Source of the DNA: an uncultured Clostridia bacterium | GTDB taxonomy: Bacteria; Bacillota; Dehalobacteriia; UBA4068; JAAVYR01 | DNA: 44,924 nt | Assembly: GCA_946562005.1 (NCBI GenBank) | Contig: CAMNVD010000001.1 | Location: 1 to 44,924, forward strand | Direction: 5' to 3' | Position numbers and translations under genes: made by a program | The notes under the pieces: model-generated | Seen by the model: the letters and a program-made list of their open reading frames with translations, nothing else | What the model was told of the DNA's origin: nothing | Database searches by the model: none | In this document: piece by piece, positions 32,832-40,337 of the stretch | Layout of the letters: each line of letters starts with the position of its first letter | Numbering within the stretch: the stretch's first letter is position 1

Positions 32832-33001
32832 GATTCTTCGGGGCAAAAGCCCCTCAGAATGACAAAAACTAGCCACTTGGTACGAAAGCAAAACATACTG
32901 TTTTTTAGGCCAAGAGTAATTGTCGGAAGTAATGCGTAGTGCTTCGTACGGCGTGGCATGGCAGGTCATTCTGAGCGAAGCGTCAGTGAAGTCGAAGAAT
33001 C
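32832..33001. repeat. Dispersed repeat, long family, full copy R8 (170 bp)
   Basis: Left end GATTCTTCGGGGCAAAAGCC then CCTCAGAATGAC; next GCCACTTGGTACGAAAGC; a unique-looking centre; then TTCGTACGGCGTGGCATGGC, and right end GTCATTCTGAGCGAAGCGTC ... GAAGAATC. The outer and inner modules are inverted copies of each other, so the whole is a long imperfect palindrome, like a MITE. No coding frame inside is credible. Confidence 0.85.
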
Positions 33002-33002
33002 T

Positions 33003-33030
33003 AAAAAAGAACGGAAATTCCGTTCTTTTT
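33003..33030 (-). terminator. Terminator of the first XRE regulator
   Basis: AAAAAGAACGGAA (33004-33016) / TTCCGTTCTTTTT (33018-33030) next to the stop codon. It abuts the end of repeat R8. Confidence 0.8.
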
Positions 33031-33403
33031 AATCTTCCTTTTGCACTAACAATCTTTCTAATAAGTGTTGATTCTTTCGTAATGCACCCTTAGCTGACCT
33101 CGTAATATCCACCAACACACGGCTTTCCTCAGTAGAACAATCGGCATAAAGATCTTGGGCTTCTTTATTATAAACATGAAAAGAATGAACCAGATTGTCG
33201 CACAGCAAATCATCCACAGTAACAGAAAGAGCATTGGCGATACCGACCAAGGTTTCTAGGCTCATACCTTTATCCCCTCGTTCAATGTTGTTAATAAATC
33301 GGTTGGATACCCCTACTTCATTGGCAAGCTTCTCCTGGGTTATATTTGCACTTATTCTAGCCTTCTTAATACGCAAACCAATAGCCACATAATCTAATTC
33401 CAT
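33029..33403 (-). CDS. XRE-family helix-turn-helix regulator
   Basis: The protein is 124 aa. An HTH_3 domain at about residues 7-65 (LRIKKARISANITQEKLANEVGVSNRFINNIERGDKG is split as IGLRIKKAR, ITQEKLANEVGVS, INNIERG, SLETLVGIANALSV) is followed by a short helical tail of about 55 residues with two Cys, possibly for dimer contact. GGGAG lies seven bases before ATG. No adjacent target gene is obvious; it may act on itself. It is flanked by repeat R8 on one side and a repeat-rich gap on the other. Confidence 0.87.
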   Translation of the reverse strand: MELDYVAIGLRIKKARISANITQEKLANEVGVSNRFINNIERGDKGMSLETLVGIANALSVTVDDLLCDNLVHSFHVYNKEAQDLYADCSTEESRVLVDITRSAKGALRKNQHLLERLLVQKED

Positions 33404-33737
33404 CTACTTACTCCCACTTCTAAGATTATTTAACTATATTGTAATTTTGAGCGAAATCTATTATAATGTGCTAAAAGAAGTATTTTCACCTGAAAGCTCC
33501 TAACGAGCTATTATTTTTGTTTTTATTATTCTGAGGAACACAAGAGGCAAAGAATCTAAAAACATGATTACTACTTCTAACAGACCGGCAAGTGCGAAAT
33601 ATAACCTTGGGCTTGTTTCATTCGTTCTTTTAAGAAAAGAACCAAAACTGCCGCCTGGTTGCCCTAGTAACTGCCTCGCCACTATATCTCTCTCCCCTCG
33701 GCAAACAGGCGGCGGGTCCCCGACAAAGTATTAAAAA
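33404..33737. other. Intergenic sequence between the two XRE regulators (repeat-poor part)
   Basis: Contains the upstream region of the first XRE gene (AT-rich, 33410-33470) and a lone half-module of the dispersed repeat at about 33526-33557 (ATTCTGAGGAACACAAGAGG then AAGAATC). The rest shows no gene; minus-strand frames here have no ribosome site. Confidence 0.5.
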
Positions 33738-33907
33738 GATTCTTCGGGGCAAAAGCCCCTCAGAATGACAAAAACCAGCCACTTGGTACGAAAGCAAAAC
33801 ATTCTACCTTTTAGACAAAGTGTAATTATCGGAAGTAGAGAGTATTGCTTAGCACTACGTGGCATAGCAAGTCATTCTGAGCGAAGCGTCAGCGAAGTCG
33901 AAGAATC
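33738..33907. repeat. Dispersed repeat, long family, full copy R9 (170 bp)
   Basis: Same length and layout as R8. The left 55 bases are nearly identical (GATTCTTCGGGGCAAAAGCC onward), as are the right 35 (GTCATTCTGAGCGAAGCGTC onward). The centre differs at many places. The two copies lie about 0.9 kb apart in the same orientation. Confidence 0.85.
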
Positions 33908-33914
33908 TCATCAC

Positions 33915-34160
33915 CTATTCGTCAAAAGAAAAGCTATTTAGCTCGTCAAAATCCAAAAACTCTGCCAGTGTCATACTAAAGCCTAAGGCAATCTTATGCA
34001 GCGTTTGGATTTTTGGGTTATCACGCTTTCCTGTCATAATATCACTAAGCGTAGAATGTTTAAGTCCACTCATTATAGCCAACTGGTAATGAGTAAAGCC
34101 TCGTTTTCTACACAATGACTCTATTCTTTGGACAAGTATCTGACCATATCTTTCATTCAT
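33915..34160 (-). CDS. Small XRE-family helix-turn-helix regulator
   Basis: The protein is 81 aa, essentially a single HTH_3 domain: RIESLCRKRGFTHYQLAIMS, GLKHSTLSDIMTGKRDNPKI and QTLHKIALGFSMTLAEFLDF. The acidic C-terminus (FDELNSFSFDE) is short. AAGG lies about ten bases before ATG (the first ATG of ATGAATG). Its family is common in mobile and accessory DNA. No toxin-like partner sits next to it. Repeat R9 begins eight bases past the stop. Confidence 0.85.
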   Translation of the reverse strand: MNERYGQILVQRIESLCRKRGFTHYQLAIMSGLKHSTLSDIMTGKRDNPKIQTLHKIALGFSMTLAEFLDFDELNSFSFDE

Positions 34161-34328
34161 TGATAAACACTACCTTGCTATTACTAAAGATTTACTCCGT
34201 TTGACCGAAGTATACTTTTAGAGTAGCAATTTTAATTCCCCTATATTTCGGGTATCCGTAATGATTATTTCCGAAATAAAAAGAGATTATACATAAAATT
34301 TTTTAAGGAGCTGATAACGATAAACACT

Positions 34329-34835
34329 ATGGAAGCCATGATAAAACTTAACCCCACTGCAAAGAAGTGCATCGAACACCTTATGGAATTAATCATCGAG
34401 GAGAACAGACAAGAAAACCAGTATCTGGGTTCTTTCGACCTCTATGAGACCTATTGCCGCCAACTGGAGCAGTCTTTTACCAGCGAAATGGCAGTGGTCC
34501 TTTGGAAAAGTTACCACCACCTGCACGTAGAAGAAACCGATTTCTTCGACCCAGAACTAGCCTACATCGCCGGCCGGGAAGCCAAGCTAGACGGGGAAAT
34601 GGACAAAAGTATCGCCTACAAATTCTACATATCAAATATCAAAAGCAGCGAACGGTATCAGGAATTCAAAAAGGGACAAGAACTCATCTTCAAAGACCTG
34701 CTCCATTCCCTAGGGACAGAATATCTCCAGGATAGACTGTGCAAAGTAGACCAGATTTACAAGCGGCTTTATGCGCCTTTTGAGAAGAACCTGTGGATTT
34801 TCTTCAACTTGGGCTACGACTGCTGCCCTGCTTAA
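34329..34835 (+). CDS. Hypothetical alpha-helical protein
   Basis: The protein is 168 aa. It is predicted largely helical and Glu/Lys/Tyr-rich, with no membrane segment or signal. Segments such as CIEHLMELIIEENRQENQYL and EMAVVLWKSYHHLHVEE do not match a family I know. AAGGAG lies unusually far (about 18 bases) before ATG 34329, and a second ATG is at 34338, so the start is uncertain. It is divergent from the small XRE gene, about 170 bases apart, so that regulator might control it. A strong terminator follows. Confidence 0.65.
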   Translation: MEAMIKLNPTAKKCIEHLMELIIEENRQENQYLGSFDLYETYCRQLEQSFTSEMAVVLWKSYHHLHVEETDFFDPELAYIAGREAKLDGEMDKSIAYKFYISNIKSSERYQEFKKGQELIFKDLLHSLGTEYLQDRLCKVDQIYKRLYAPFEKNLWIFFNLGYDCCPA

Positions 34836-34845
34836 AAAACAAAAA

Positions 34846-34890
34846 AACTACCTCCCATGCAATTATCTTACATGGGAGGTAGTTAATTAT
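34846..34890 (+). terminator. Terminator of the hypothetical helical protein gene
   Basis: Perfect 14-base stem AACTACCTCCCATG (34846-34859) / CATGGGAGGTAGTT (34871-34884), T-rich after. Confidence 0.88.
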
Positions 34891-35034
34891 TTTTATGTAC
34901 CAAGTGACGGATTTTGCGGCCGGTTCTGTCACATTTTTCCCTTCTCCGCATATGATGAAAAAAGAAAGAGGGCGCCATAGCTATTTCTTTGGTCTACAAG
35001 CTATGGTCCCCGGCAAGCGAAAGGAGAGACGGAA

Positions 35035-36189
35035 ATGACCCAGGAACAACCAACCCCCAATGCAGACCCTAAGACTTCCGCCTCCGCTCCCCAAGATGAA
35101 ATCGTCAAGGATGATAAAGTATATACAGCTTATCCCATGGTAGAGGAAGAAAACGCAGAAAAAGAGCCGCCTACCTATGAGCAGGGCCCCGGCTACTATC
35201 AGACCAGAAGCGGCTATTACCGGCAATACGAGCGCACCGAACAGACCGAACCATGGCCCCATCATCAAAATCAGCAAGGCGCCGCCAACGGCCCTACCTA
35301 CCAAAACACTGCCACAAACCAGCAGTACCATGGCGGGCAGCAATATGCCAATGGCAATAGAAACGCCTATCAGAATCAGCAACAAAACCAAAATCAATAT
35401 CAAGGCGGACAGAACAACTGGAACAACGCCCAACAGCAACATAGACAATATCAACAACAGCAAAACCAACAGCAGTATGGACAAAATCAGAATCAGACCC
35501 AAAATCAAAATCAGAATCAACAATCACAGAACCATCAAGCAACAGGCAATCAGAGCAATCCCTCTATGAGTCAAATCGTAAACCAAATCCTCCAGGCACT
35601 ACAACAGAATGGCGCCGCTAATAACGGGGCAACCGCAAACACCAACGCCAACAACACCGGCAACAATGCTGCTGCCGGAACAGGGAGTGCCGGTGGCGGG
35701 GCTTCTCTCCTAACCCAACTTGCTCCTGTTATCAAATCTTTTATGAGCAATGGCAGCGCCGCAGCCGGACAAAATGGCAACACCATCCAAGCCATTACGA
35801 ACTTCGTTAATCAAAACGGCGGTATCGGCGCCGTGCTGAATATGTTAGGCGCCACAAGCGGAGGACTAGGCAATACTTCAAGCGCTGCAAGTGCCGCTAC
35901 CGGCGGCGGATTACTGGGAAGCTTGGGCTCCTATCTAGGGAAAACCTTGAGAGGCAAACCTCTGCGGGGCAGCAATATGAATCAAATGAATCAGATGGGC
36001 CAAATGGGAGCAATGGGACAAAACGGTTATCACCCTATGGGCGGCAGAGGCTACGGCAGTCCCGGTAATATGCCGGGCGGCTATGGGACGCCCTACCAAG
36101 GAGGCGGCGCCCCAGGGCAAGCAGTCCCCTCCTGGAATGAAGTACAGCAAATGGTCAACAACTGGCGAAACACGCCGCAAAACAGATAA
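35035..36189 (+). CDS. Q/N-rich low-complexity (prion-like) protein, unknown function
   Basis: The protein is 384 aa behind GAAAGGAGAG. Four zones: an acidic N-terminus (1-55); Tyr/Arg/Glu-rich (55-77, GYYQTRSGYYRQYERTEQ); a Gln/Asn-dominated tract (about 78-180, with runs such as NQQQNQNQYQGGQNN and QNQNQTQNQNQNQQ); and a Gly/Ala/Asn-rich half (180-384), where SQIVNQILQALQQ, LLTQLAPVIKSFM, IQAITNFVNQ and IGAVLNML could form short helices. The tail is Met/Gly/Pro-rich (NMNQMNQMGQMGAMGQ). No signal peptide or membrane anchor is seen. The composition matches yeast-type prion domains and phase-separating proteins. The neighbours give no role. The large opposite-strand frame (poly-Leu/Ile) is a shadow of the CAA/AAT repeats. 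Confidence 0.8.
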   Translation: MTQEQPTPNADPKTSASAPQDEIVKDDKVYTAYPMVEEENAEKEPPTYEQGPGYYQTRSGYYRQYERTEQTEPWPHHQNQQGAANGPTYQNTATNQQYHGGQQYANGNRNAYQNQQQNQNQYQGGQNNWNNAQQQHRQYQQQQNQQQYGQNQNQTQNQNQNQQSQNHQATGNQSNPSMSQIVNQILQALQQNGAANNGATANTNANNTGNNAAAGTGSAGGGASLLTQLAPVIKSFMSNGSAAAGQNGNTIQAITNFVNQNGGIGAVLNMLGATSGGLGNTSSAASAATGGGLLGSLGSYLGKTLRGKPLRGSNMNQMNQMGQMGAMGQNGYHPMGGRGYGSPGNMPGGYGTPYQGGGAPGQAVPSWNEVQQMVNNWRNTPQNR

Positions 36190-36196
36190 AAATATA

Positions 36197-36237
36197 ACCT
36201 ACTATCACCTATGCAAAAGGGATAGTAGGTTTTTTAT
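36197..36237. terminator. Terminator between the Q/N-rich gene and PAP2
   Basis: AACCTACTATC (36197-36207) / GATAGTAGGTT (36221-36231) with T run on the plus strand and a weaker one on the minus strand; the genes converge here. Confidence 0.85.
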
Positions 36238-36247
36238 AATCTTTTAT

Positions 36248-36736
36248 TTATTGCAGCACTATAGCGCTGCACAGCCAACCAATCAGGCTGCCCACTAATA
36301 CATCAGACGGAAAATGTAATCCCAAATAAATGCGGGATACCGCCACCATTAAAGCGATGCCGAAAAACACCGGCGCTAACCATGGCACCCCCCAAGAAGC
36401 CATAGTAGCCATGCAAAAAATGGTTGCTGAGTGGCCCGAAGGGAAGGAATAATCAGAAAGAGCAAAATTATGGTCAAAGTTTACATTAGGCAGCGCCTCA
36501 TAAGGGCGAGTGCGAGAAATATGCTGCTTTAAAAACTGAACGATAATCTGGGTCAACGCTAAAGCGATAAGTGTCTTTTGCAGTGGAAAAATAGACAAAA
36601 AGGAAAACACCACCAAAATGCAAAAGGTCGCCATGGCGCCGCCAATATTAGTGAAATACGGCATAATCTTATCTAAAAAAGGCGTTTTTAAGTTGTCGTT
36701 AATCAAGTTGAATAATTTGATATCCCATTTTAGCAT
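36248..36736 (-). CDS. PAP2-family membrane phosphatase (undecaprenyl-PP phosphatase-like)
   Basis: The protein is 162 aa with about five membrane segments. The three PAP2 signatures are complete: KQHISRTRP (KxxxxxxRP), PSGHS, and SRIYLGLHFPSD (SRxxxxxHxxxD). Bacterial members dephosphorylate undecaprenyl pyrophosphate or phosphatidyl lipids outside the membrane, recycling the lipid carrier for wall synthesis. AAGGCGGGG precedes the ATG. It is a single gene converging with the Q/N-rich gene. Confidence 0.9.
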   Translation of the reverse strand: MLKWDIKLFNLINDNLKTPFLDKIMPYFTNIGGAMATFCILVVFSFLSIFPLQKTLIALALTQIIVQFLKQHISRTRPYEALPNVNFDHNFALSDYSFPSGHSATIFCMATMASWGVPWLAPVFFGIALMVAVSRIYLGLHFPSDVLVGSLIGWLCSAIVLQ

Positions 36737-37106
36737 AGCTGTCCCCGCCTTTCTTCTTGACCTGATTTAAGTTTATTATACACCTATTTCGGCAAGATAA
36801 CCCTGAGAAAACCCATTTTTCGTAAAATTTTTTTCTTTCTATATTATATAGACGAAAGAGCCACCTTTCTGTTGCCAATTTCCTGTTAATTTTTTCTAAA
36901 ATTTTCCTAAAAACATCGTAAGATAGAGAAAAACCATGGAAAACATTGGAAAACATTGGTGATAAAATTTCTCTGCCACTGGAGCAGGAAATTGGCATTT
37001 TATCAAGAATTTATGAGAATATACGTCTTATTATCCATAAATGATAATTGACTATTGATAATGGCTATAAAATAAATTCTTCAAGAAAGAAAGGAGCTTC
37101 TCCCCT
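36737..37106. other. Intergenic region between PAP2 and the CAP-domain gene
   Basis: About 370 AT-rich bases that must contain two divergent promoters. Notable: a tandem 10-base repeat GGAAAACATT at 36938-36947 and 36948-36957, followed by GG, and a TATATTATATAG element near 36840. The sequence from 37000 on holds the CAP-gene leader with AAAGGAG at 37091. No gene seen. Confidence 0.5.
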
Positions 37107-38276
37107 ATGACAACAGGTAAAAAAATATTGCTGGCAAGCGCTGTTTTTTGCAGTGCCTTCGGCATTTTTAATATGGGTGAGCCATCCTTGCAGGCTACAG
37201 GAGAGATTAAAGTATATATCAACGGCACAGAAATGACCACTGACGTGCCGCCCCTTTTAGACCATGACAGGACTCTGGTCCCAATGCGGGCTATCGGGGA
37301 GCAATTAGGTTGCACGGTAAACTACGACGCTGCCACGAAAAAGGTAACCATTAACGGCAGAGGACAAAATGTGGTCCTCACCGTCAATCAAAAACAAGCT
37401 TACATCAACAACCAAGAACAGCTTTTGGACGTGCCGGCAAAGGTGGTAAATGGCCGGACCTTAGTGCCCCTCCGATTCGTTGGACAATCCCTAAATGCAA
37501 CAGTAGATTGGAACGGCGCTACCCAAACAGTTACCATCACTACCGCTGCTGACGGCAATAACAATAACAGCAATAACAGTGGCAATACCGCCAACAATAA
37601 CACCAATTATCCCCAAAGCTGGGACGCCTCTGCCACCTGGGAACAAGAGCTTTTAACCTTAGTCAACAAGGCTCGAGCTGATTTAGGCCTTAAGGAATTA
37701 GTAGCCATTGATGATGTGGCAGCGCTTTCTCGCAGTCATAGCCGAGATATGGCGGTAAATGGTTTCTTCGACCACACCTCCCCGCAAAAAGGCTCAGCCG
37801 AAGGGCGGATGACAGCAGCTGGCCTACCGCCCTGCCTAGAAAATATTGCCCATGGTTATATGAGCGCCACCGATACCTTTAATGCATTGATGGCCTCTCC
37901 TAGCCATCGCAACAATATCCTAAATCCTGACGGCGCTTTCTTTGGCGCAGGGGCCTATAGCGTCCCCGTTACAGAAGGAAAGACAGAAGATGTGTTCGTC
38001 ACCATGGACATTGTCACAGGCGACAGCTTCTTCACCATGAACCGTAATCAAACCATTACCGCAGAAACCCTTTCTGTAAAAGGGTACACCACAAAAGACA
38101 GCGTCAACGTTACCGCTTTCCTCTTAGTATCCGGCAAGGATAACACCTATGCAGAAAAGCAGACTTTCCCCATGACGGTAAAAGGCAACCAATTTAACGG
38201 GGAAATCAAACTCTGGAAGACAGGCAAATATGTGATTAACGTCGGTGACGATAACCTTGTCATCACCAAACAATAG
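37107..38276 (+). CDS. Secreted CAP-domain (SCP/YkwD-like) protein with copper-amine-oxidase N-terminal domain
   Basis: The protein is 389 aa. A signal peptide (about 1-31, cleavage near LQATG) is followed by a copper-amine-oxidase N-terminal-type module at about 35-148 (VYINGTEM, DRTLVPMRAIGEQLGCTVNY, RTLVPLRFVGQSLNATVDW) and an Asn/Ser linker (150-170). The CAP domain (about 178-290) has LLTLVNKARADLGL, SHSRDMAVNGFFDHTSP, ENIAHGY and SPSHRNNILNP, with its conserved His residues. A C-terminal beta domain of about 95 residues ends the protein. CAP proteins of this kind are secreted and of uncertain biochemistry. It shares its N-terminal module with the GH18 protein at 31214, suggesting a common anchoring target. 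AAAGGAG precedes the ATG. Confidence 0.9.
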   Translation: MTTGKKILLASAVFCSAFGIFNMGEPSLQATGEIKVYINGTEMTTDVPPLLDHDRTLVPMRAIGEQLGCTVNYDAATKKVTINGRGQNVVLTVNQKQAYINNQEQLLDVPAKVVNGRTLVPLRFVGQSLNATVDWNGATQTVTITTAADGNNNNSNNSGNTANNNTNYPQSWDASATWEQELLTLVNKARADLGLKELVAIDDVAALSRSHSRDMAVNGFFDHTSPQKGSAEGRMTAAGLPPCLENIAHGYMSATDTFNALMASPSHRNNILNPDGAFFGAGAYSVPVTEGKTEDVFVTMDIVTGDSFFTMNRNQTITAETLSVKGYTTKDSVNVTAFLLVSGKDNTYAEKQTFPMTVKGNQFNGEIKLWKTGKYVINVGDDNLVITKQ

Positions 38277-38390
38277 CGCCTGCCCTACCGTAAAAAGATT
38301 ACCAGCTATTTTATATTCAAGGTATTCCGTCAAGGAAGCAGCACATTTTTATTCTGCGCCCAATGGCAAATGATAGAAAAAGATAGAAAA

Positions 38391-38426
38391 AGAAGGAACT
38401 GTCCCTCGGACAGTTCCTTCTTTTTT
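38391..38426 (+). terminator. Terminator of the CAP-domain gene
   Basis: AGAAGGAACTGTCC (38391-38404) / GGACAGTTCCTTCT (38408-38421), 3-base loop, T run. It lies about 115 bases after the stop. Confidence 0.92.
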
Positions 38427-38445
38427 GGGGAGGAAGTACCTATTG

Positions 38446-38547
38446 ATGGATAAGAAACAACATTTATCTTTTACTTTTTCTTTTACTTTTTCTTTTACCG
38501 TTGTCTTTCCCGTATTCCGAAATATCTTTGCGAAAGAAATATTTTAG
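38446..38547 (+). CDS. Possible 33-residue hydrophobic peptide (doubtful)
   Basis: A short frame after the terminator starts at ATG 38446 with GGGGAGGAA about 12 bases upstream. It encodes MDKKQHL followed by tandem SFTF units and a hydrophobic stretch, ending AKEIF. The repeat comes from duplicated CTTTTACTTTTT units. It could be a small membrane peptide or chance; no promoter is obvious because it follows directly on a terminator. Confidence 0.2.
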   Translation: MDKKQHLSFTFSFTFSFTVVFPVFRNIFAKEIF

Positions 38548-38615
38548 AAATGCACTTGTTAAGGCTGGCGCCTCATATTACCGGGAAAAACCGCTGTTTT
38601 TTCTATCTGTTTCTT

Positions 38616-38987
38616 TTATCCATTCTTTTTTCTTTCAGGAAATTTGAACCAAGAGCTTACAGTAGAGAGTGCCGCCATCAGCAGGATGATAAGCACCATG
38701 TTGAAAAACCCCTTCACTGCAAAGCCTTTGATTGTCACTTTTGCGACAATAAGCAAGATACCATCTAACAGACAGGATAGCCCAAAGAAAACAGCAATAT
38801 TCTCTAAAGAGTCTAACCGTCTCTTAGCTAGAAGGAAAAATGGTAACAGTAATCCGTTCATGACCCCAAAAAGAAGCGCTGCCATAAAAACACCGGCAAA
38901 ATTGGCCGTATCAAGCCCTGGCAACACACAAAAACTTAAGCCTATTCCAATCACATTGATCAATAATCTCCAGGCAAATGCACTCAT
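38616..38987 (-). CDS. Four-helix membrane protein, phage-holin family IV/YvlD-like
   Basis: The protein is 123 aa with four hydrophobic helices separated by short loops (LLINVIGIGLSFCVLPGL, GVFMAALLFGVMNGLLLPF, FFGLSCLLDGILLIVAKV, NMVLIILLMAALSTVSSW). This matches the PF04020-type small membrane proteins named after mycobacteriophage holins but usually chromosomal and of unknown function in Bacillota (YvlD in Bacillus). GTGAGA precedes the ATG. No phage genes are nearby, so I do not read it as a prophage remnant. Confidence 0.75.
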   Translation of the reverse strand: MSAFAWRLLINVIGIGLSFCVLPGLDTANFAGVFMAALLFGVMNGLLLPFFLLAKRRLDSLENIAVFFGLSCLLDGILLIVAKVTIKGFAVKGFFNMVLIILLMAALSTVSSWFKFPERKKNG

Positions 38988-39357
38988 GTTGTATTCTCAC
39001 TTCCTCTTTGTGTTTTACCACTTTTTCTTCTGCCTATATATATTTTACTTTTTCTCTCTTTTTCCTTTTCAAAACTACAATATCTTTTCGACAAAAAAAA
39101 CAGCTATTTAAGGCAGGAAAATAAAATGCCTGCTTAACCCATAAACCACCTGTCGAAAATTCATTCATTAAGGGGAAAAGTTTTTCTATTGGTTCTGCGA
39201 AATTTCCCTAAATTTTACTTGTCACTATCTTTTACTGGAAAAGCGCTCTCGGCTAAAGTCGTAATCCGTCGAATTTTCATGGAAAGTTCTCTATTCAGTC
39301 TGAAAATCTCTCATGCTAAAATAAACATAGCGTAAATACAGGAAAGAGGATGACACC
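38988..39357. other. Intergenic region with a candidate promoter
   Basis: About 370 bases between divergent genes. A hairpin of AAGGCAGG / CCTGCTT lies around 39110-39136. An extended -10 TGCTAAAAT (39314-39322) lies about 36 bases before the next gene and is its probable promoter. Nothing else recognised. Confidence 0.45.
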
Positions 39358-40122
39358 ATGAAGATACAAACAAACAGTGAAAAGGAAATCAACACGGCAG
39401 TCTTTTGGCAGGCTGAAGATATTGTTCCAGACATAGACGAGATTTATTTACAACAACTGCATATCCGCTTAGGAGAGATGGTCTGGCACTTATACCATCA
39501 GCTGCCCAGTCTGCTCCGGCCTGCGTCTGTCAGCGACTTCATCTCCCAAGAAATCGCCGGCATCTATCAGTCTCTCACTAGAGAACGCCTTCTGGAAAGA
39601 TATCGTGACCCCACCGGCAGCCGCCGCCATGTAGAGGATGTTTATTTTATCTGGCTAAAGCAACGAACCCTAACCAAGCTCCTCTTTCCGTCCATTGCTT
39701 ACATCTTACAAACACCGGCCACCGCTTTTCGGTCCCTAGAACCGGATATCTTCATCAGCAAAGACTTTAGCCCGCAGCAAAGTTTTCTCATCCAGGTCTT
39801 AGACGATGAGCCTTTGAGATTGCAACTGATTTTTGACGCTGACGGCAGCTATCGACTACCGGAAGACCAGATAAACACAGCGCAAGCCTTCTACCAAAAA
39901 ACCGAACACACCACCCTGTTCCTCTATCTGGACGTACTAAAAAACCAGGGCGCACTCCTTCCCTTAGACCAGATAAATGCAAAGGAACAACATCTCACCC
40001 CCCTCCAAGAAGAAAACAAGCATGGAATCCACCTTTCCCCAGAGGACTTTACCTGGCACTTTTCACAAATTCCGCCTATTTACAGAGAAAAACATCCCCC
40101 CTCTGCCACGGCCATGGGCTAA
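39358..40122 (+). CDS. Hypothetical soluble protein
   Basis: The protein is 254 aa behind GGAAAGAGGATG. It has no signal or membrane segment. The N-terminal 130 residues look helical (IYLQQLHIRLGEMVWHLYHQLPSLL; VEDVYFIWLKQRTLTKLLFP), and the middle holds strands (DIFISKDFSP, SFLIQVLDDEPLRLQLIFD, TTLFLYLDVLKNQGALL). Frequent Gln and acidic residues. I recognise no family or catalytic motif. A TGCTAAAAT promoter lies just upstream and pckA follows about 215 bases downstream with its own promoter, so it seems to be its own transcript. Confidence 0.65.
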   Translation: MKIQTNSEKEINTAVFWQAEDIVPDIDEIYLQQLHIRLGEMVWHLYHQLPSLLRPASVSDFISQEIAGIYQSLTRERLLERYRDPTGSRRHVEDVYFIWLKQRTLTKLLFPSIAYILQTPATAFRSLEPDIFISKDFSPQQSFLIQVLDDEPLRLQLIFDADGSYRLPEDQINTAQAFYQKTEHTTLFLYLDVLKNQGALLPLDQINAKEQHLTPLQEENKHGIHLSPEDFTWHFSQIPPIYREKHPPSATAMG

Positions 40123-40173
40123 AATATCCCTTGTCGGGGAATCCGGAAAAAGCGGGGATTGTGTAAATTTTTC

Positions 40174-40201
40174 TTGCCATTCTAGAGAAATAGATTATAA
40201 T
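40174..40201 (+). promoter_or_regulatory. Promoter of pckA
   Basis: TTGCCA (40174-40179), 16 bases, perfect TATAAT (40196-40201). The leader of about 130 bases includes a possible stem TTCGGTG (40254-40260) / CACCGAA (about 40290-40296). Confidence 0.75.
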
Positions 40202-40337
40202 TTAATTAGTAAGAAAAGATTCTGCCTTACTGCAAAAAAATAATAGCATTTTTTTCGGTGAGACAGATTTTTTTATATTTTTATCATCCACCGAATATGT
40301 AAATAAAAATAAATTGTTTTTGGAGGTACGATTTGTT

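Noticed and set aside
32696..32969. Minus-strand frames of 75-87 aa between the GH18 terminator and the XRE gene
   Set aside because: They lie largely within repeat copy R8 and have no ribosome sites.
32832..33907. CRISPR-like array from the repeated AGAATGAC modules
   Set aside because: Copies are long, irregularly spaced, in inverted arrangement and spread over 40 kb; there are no spacers or cas genes.
34981..35542. Long minus-strand frames rich in Leu/Ile or Val/Asp opposite the Q/N-rich gene
   Set aside because: They are antisense reflections of repeated CAA/AAT codons; the plus frame has a good ribosome site and terminator.
38616..38987. Prophage remnant suggested by the holin-like protein
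   Set aside because: No other phage gene nearby; this family is usually an ordinary chromosomal membrane protein.
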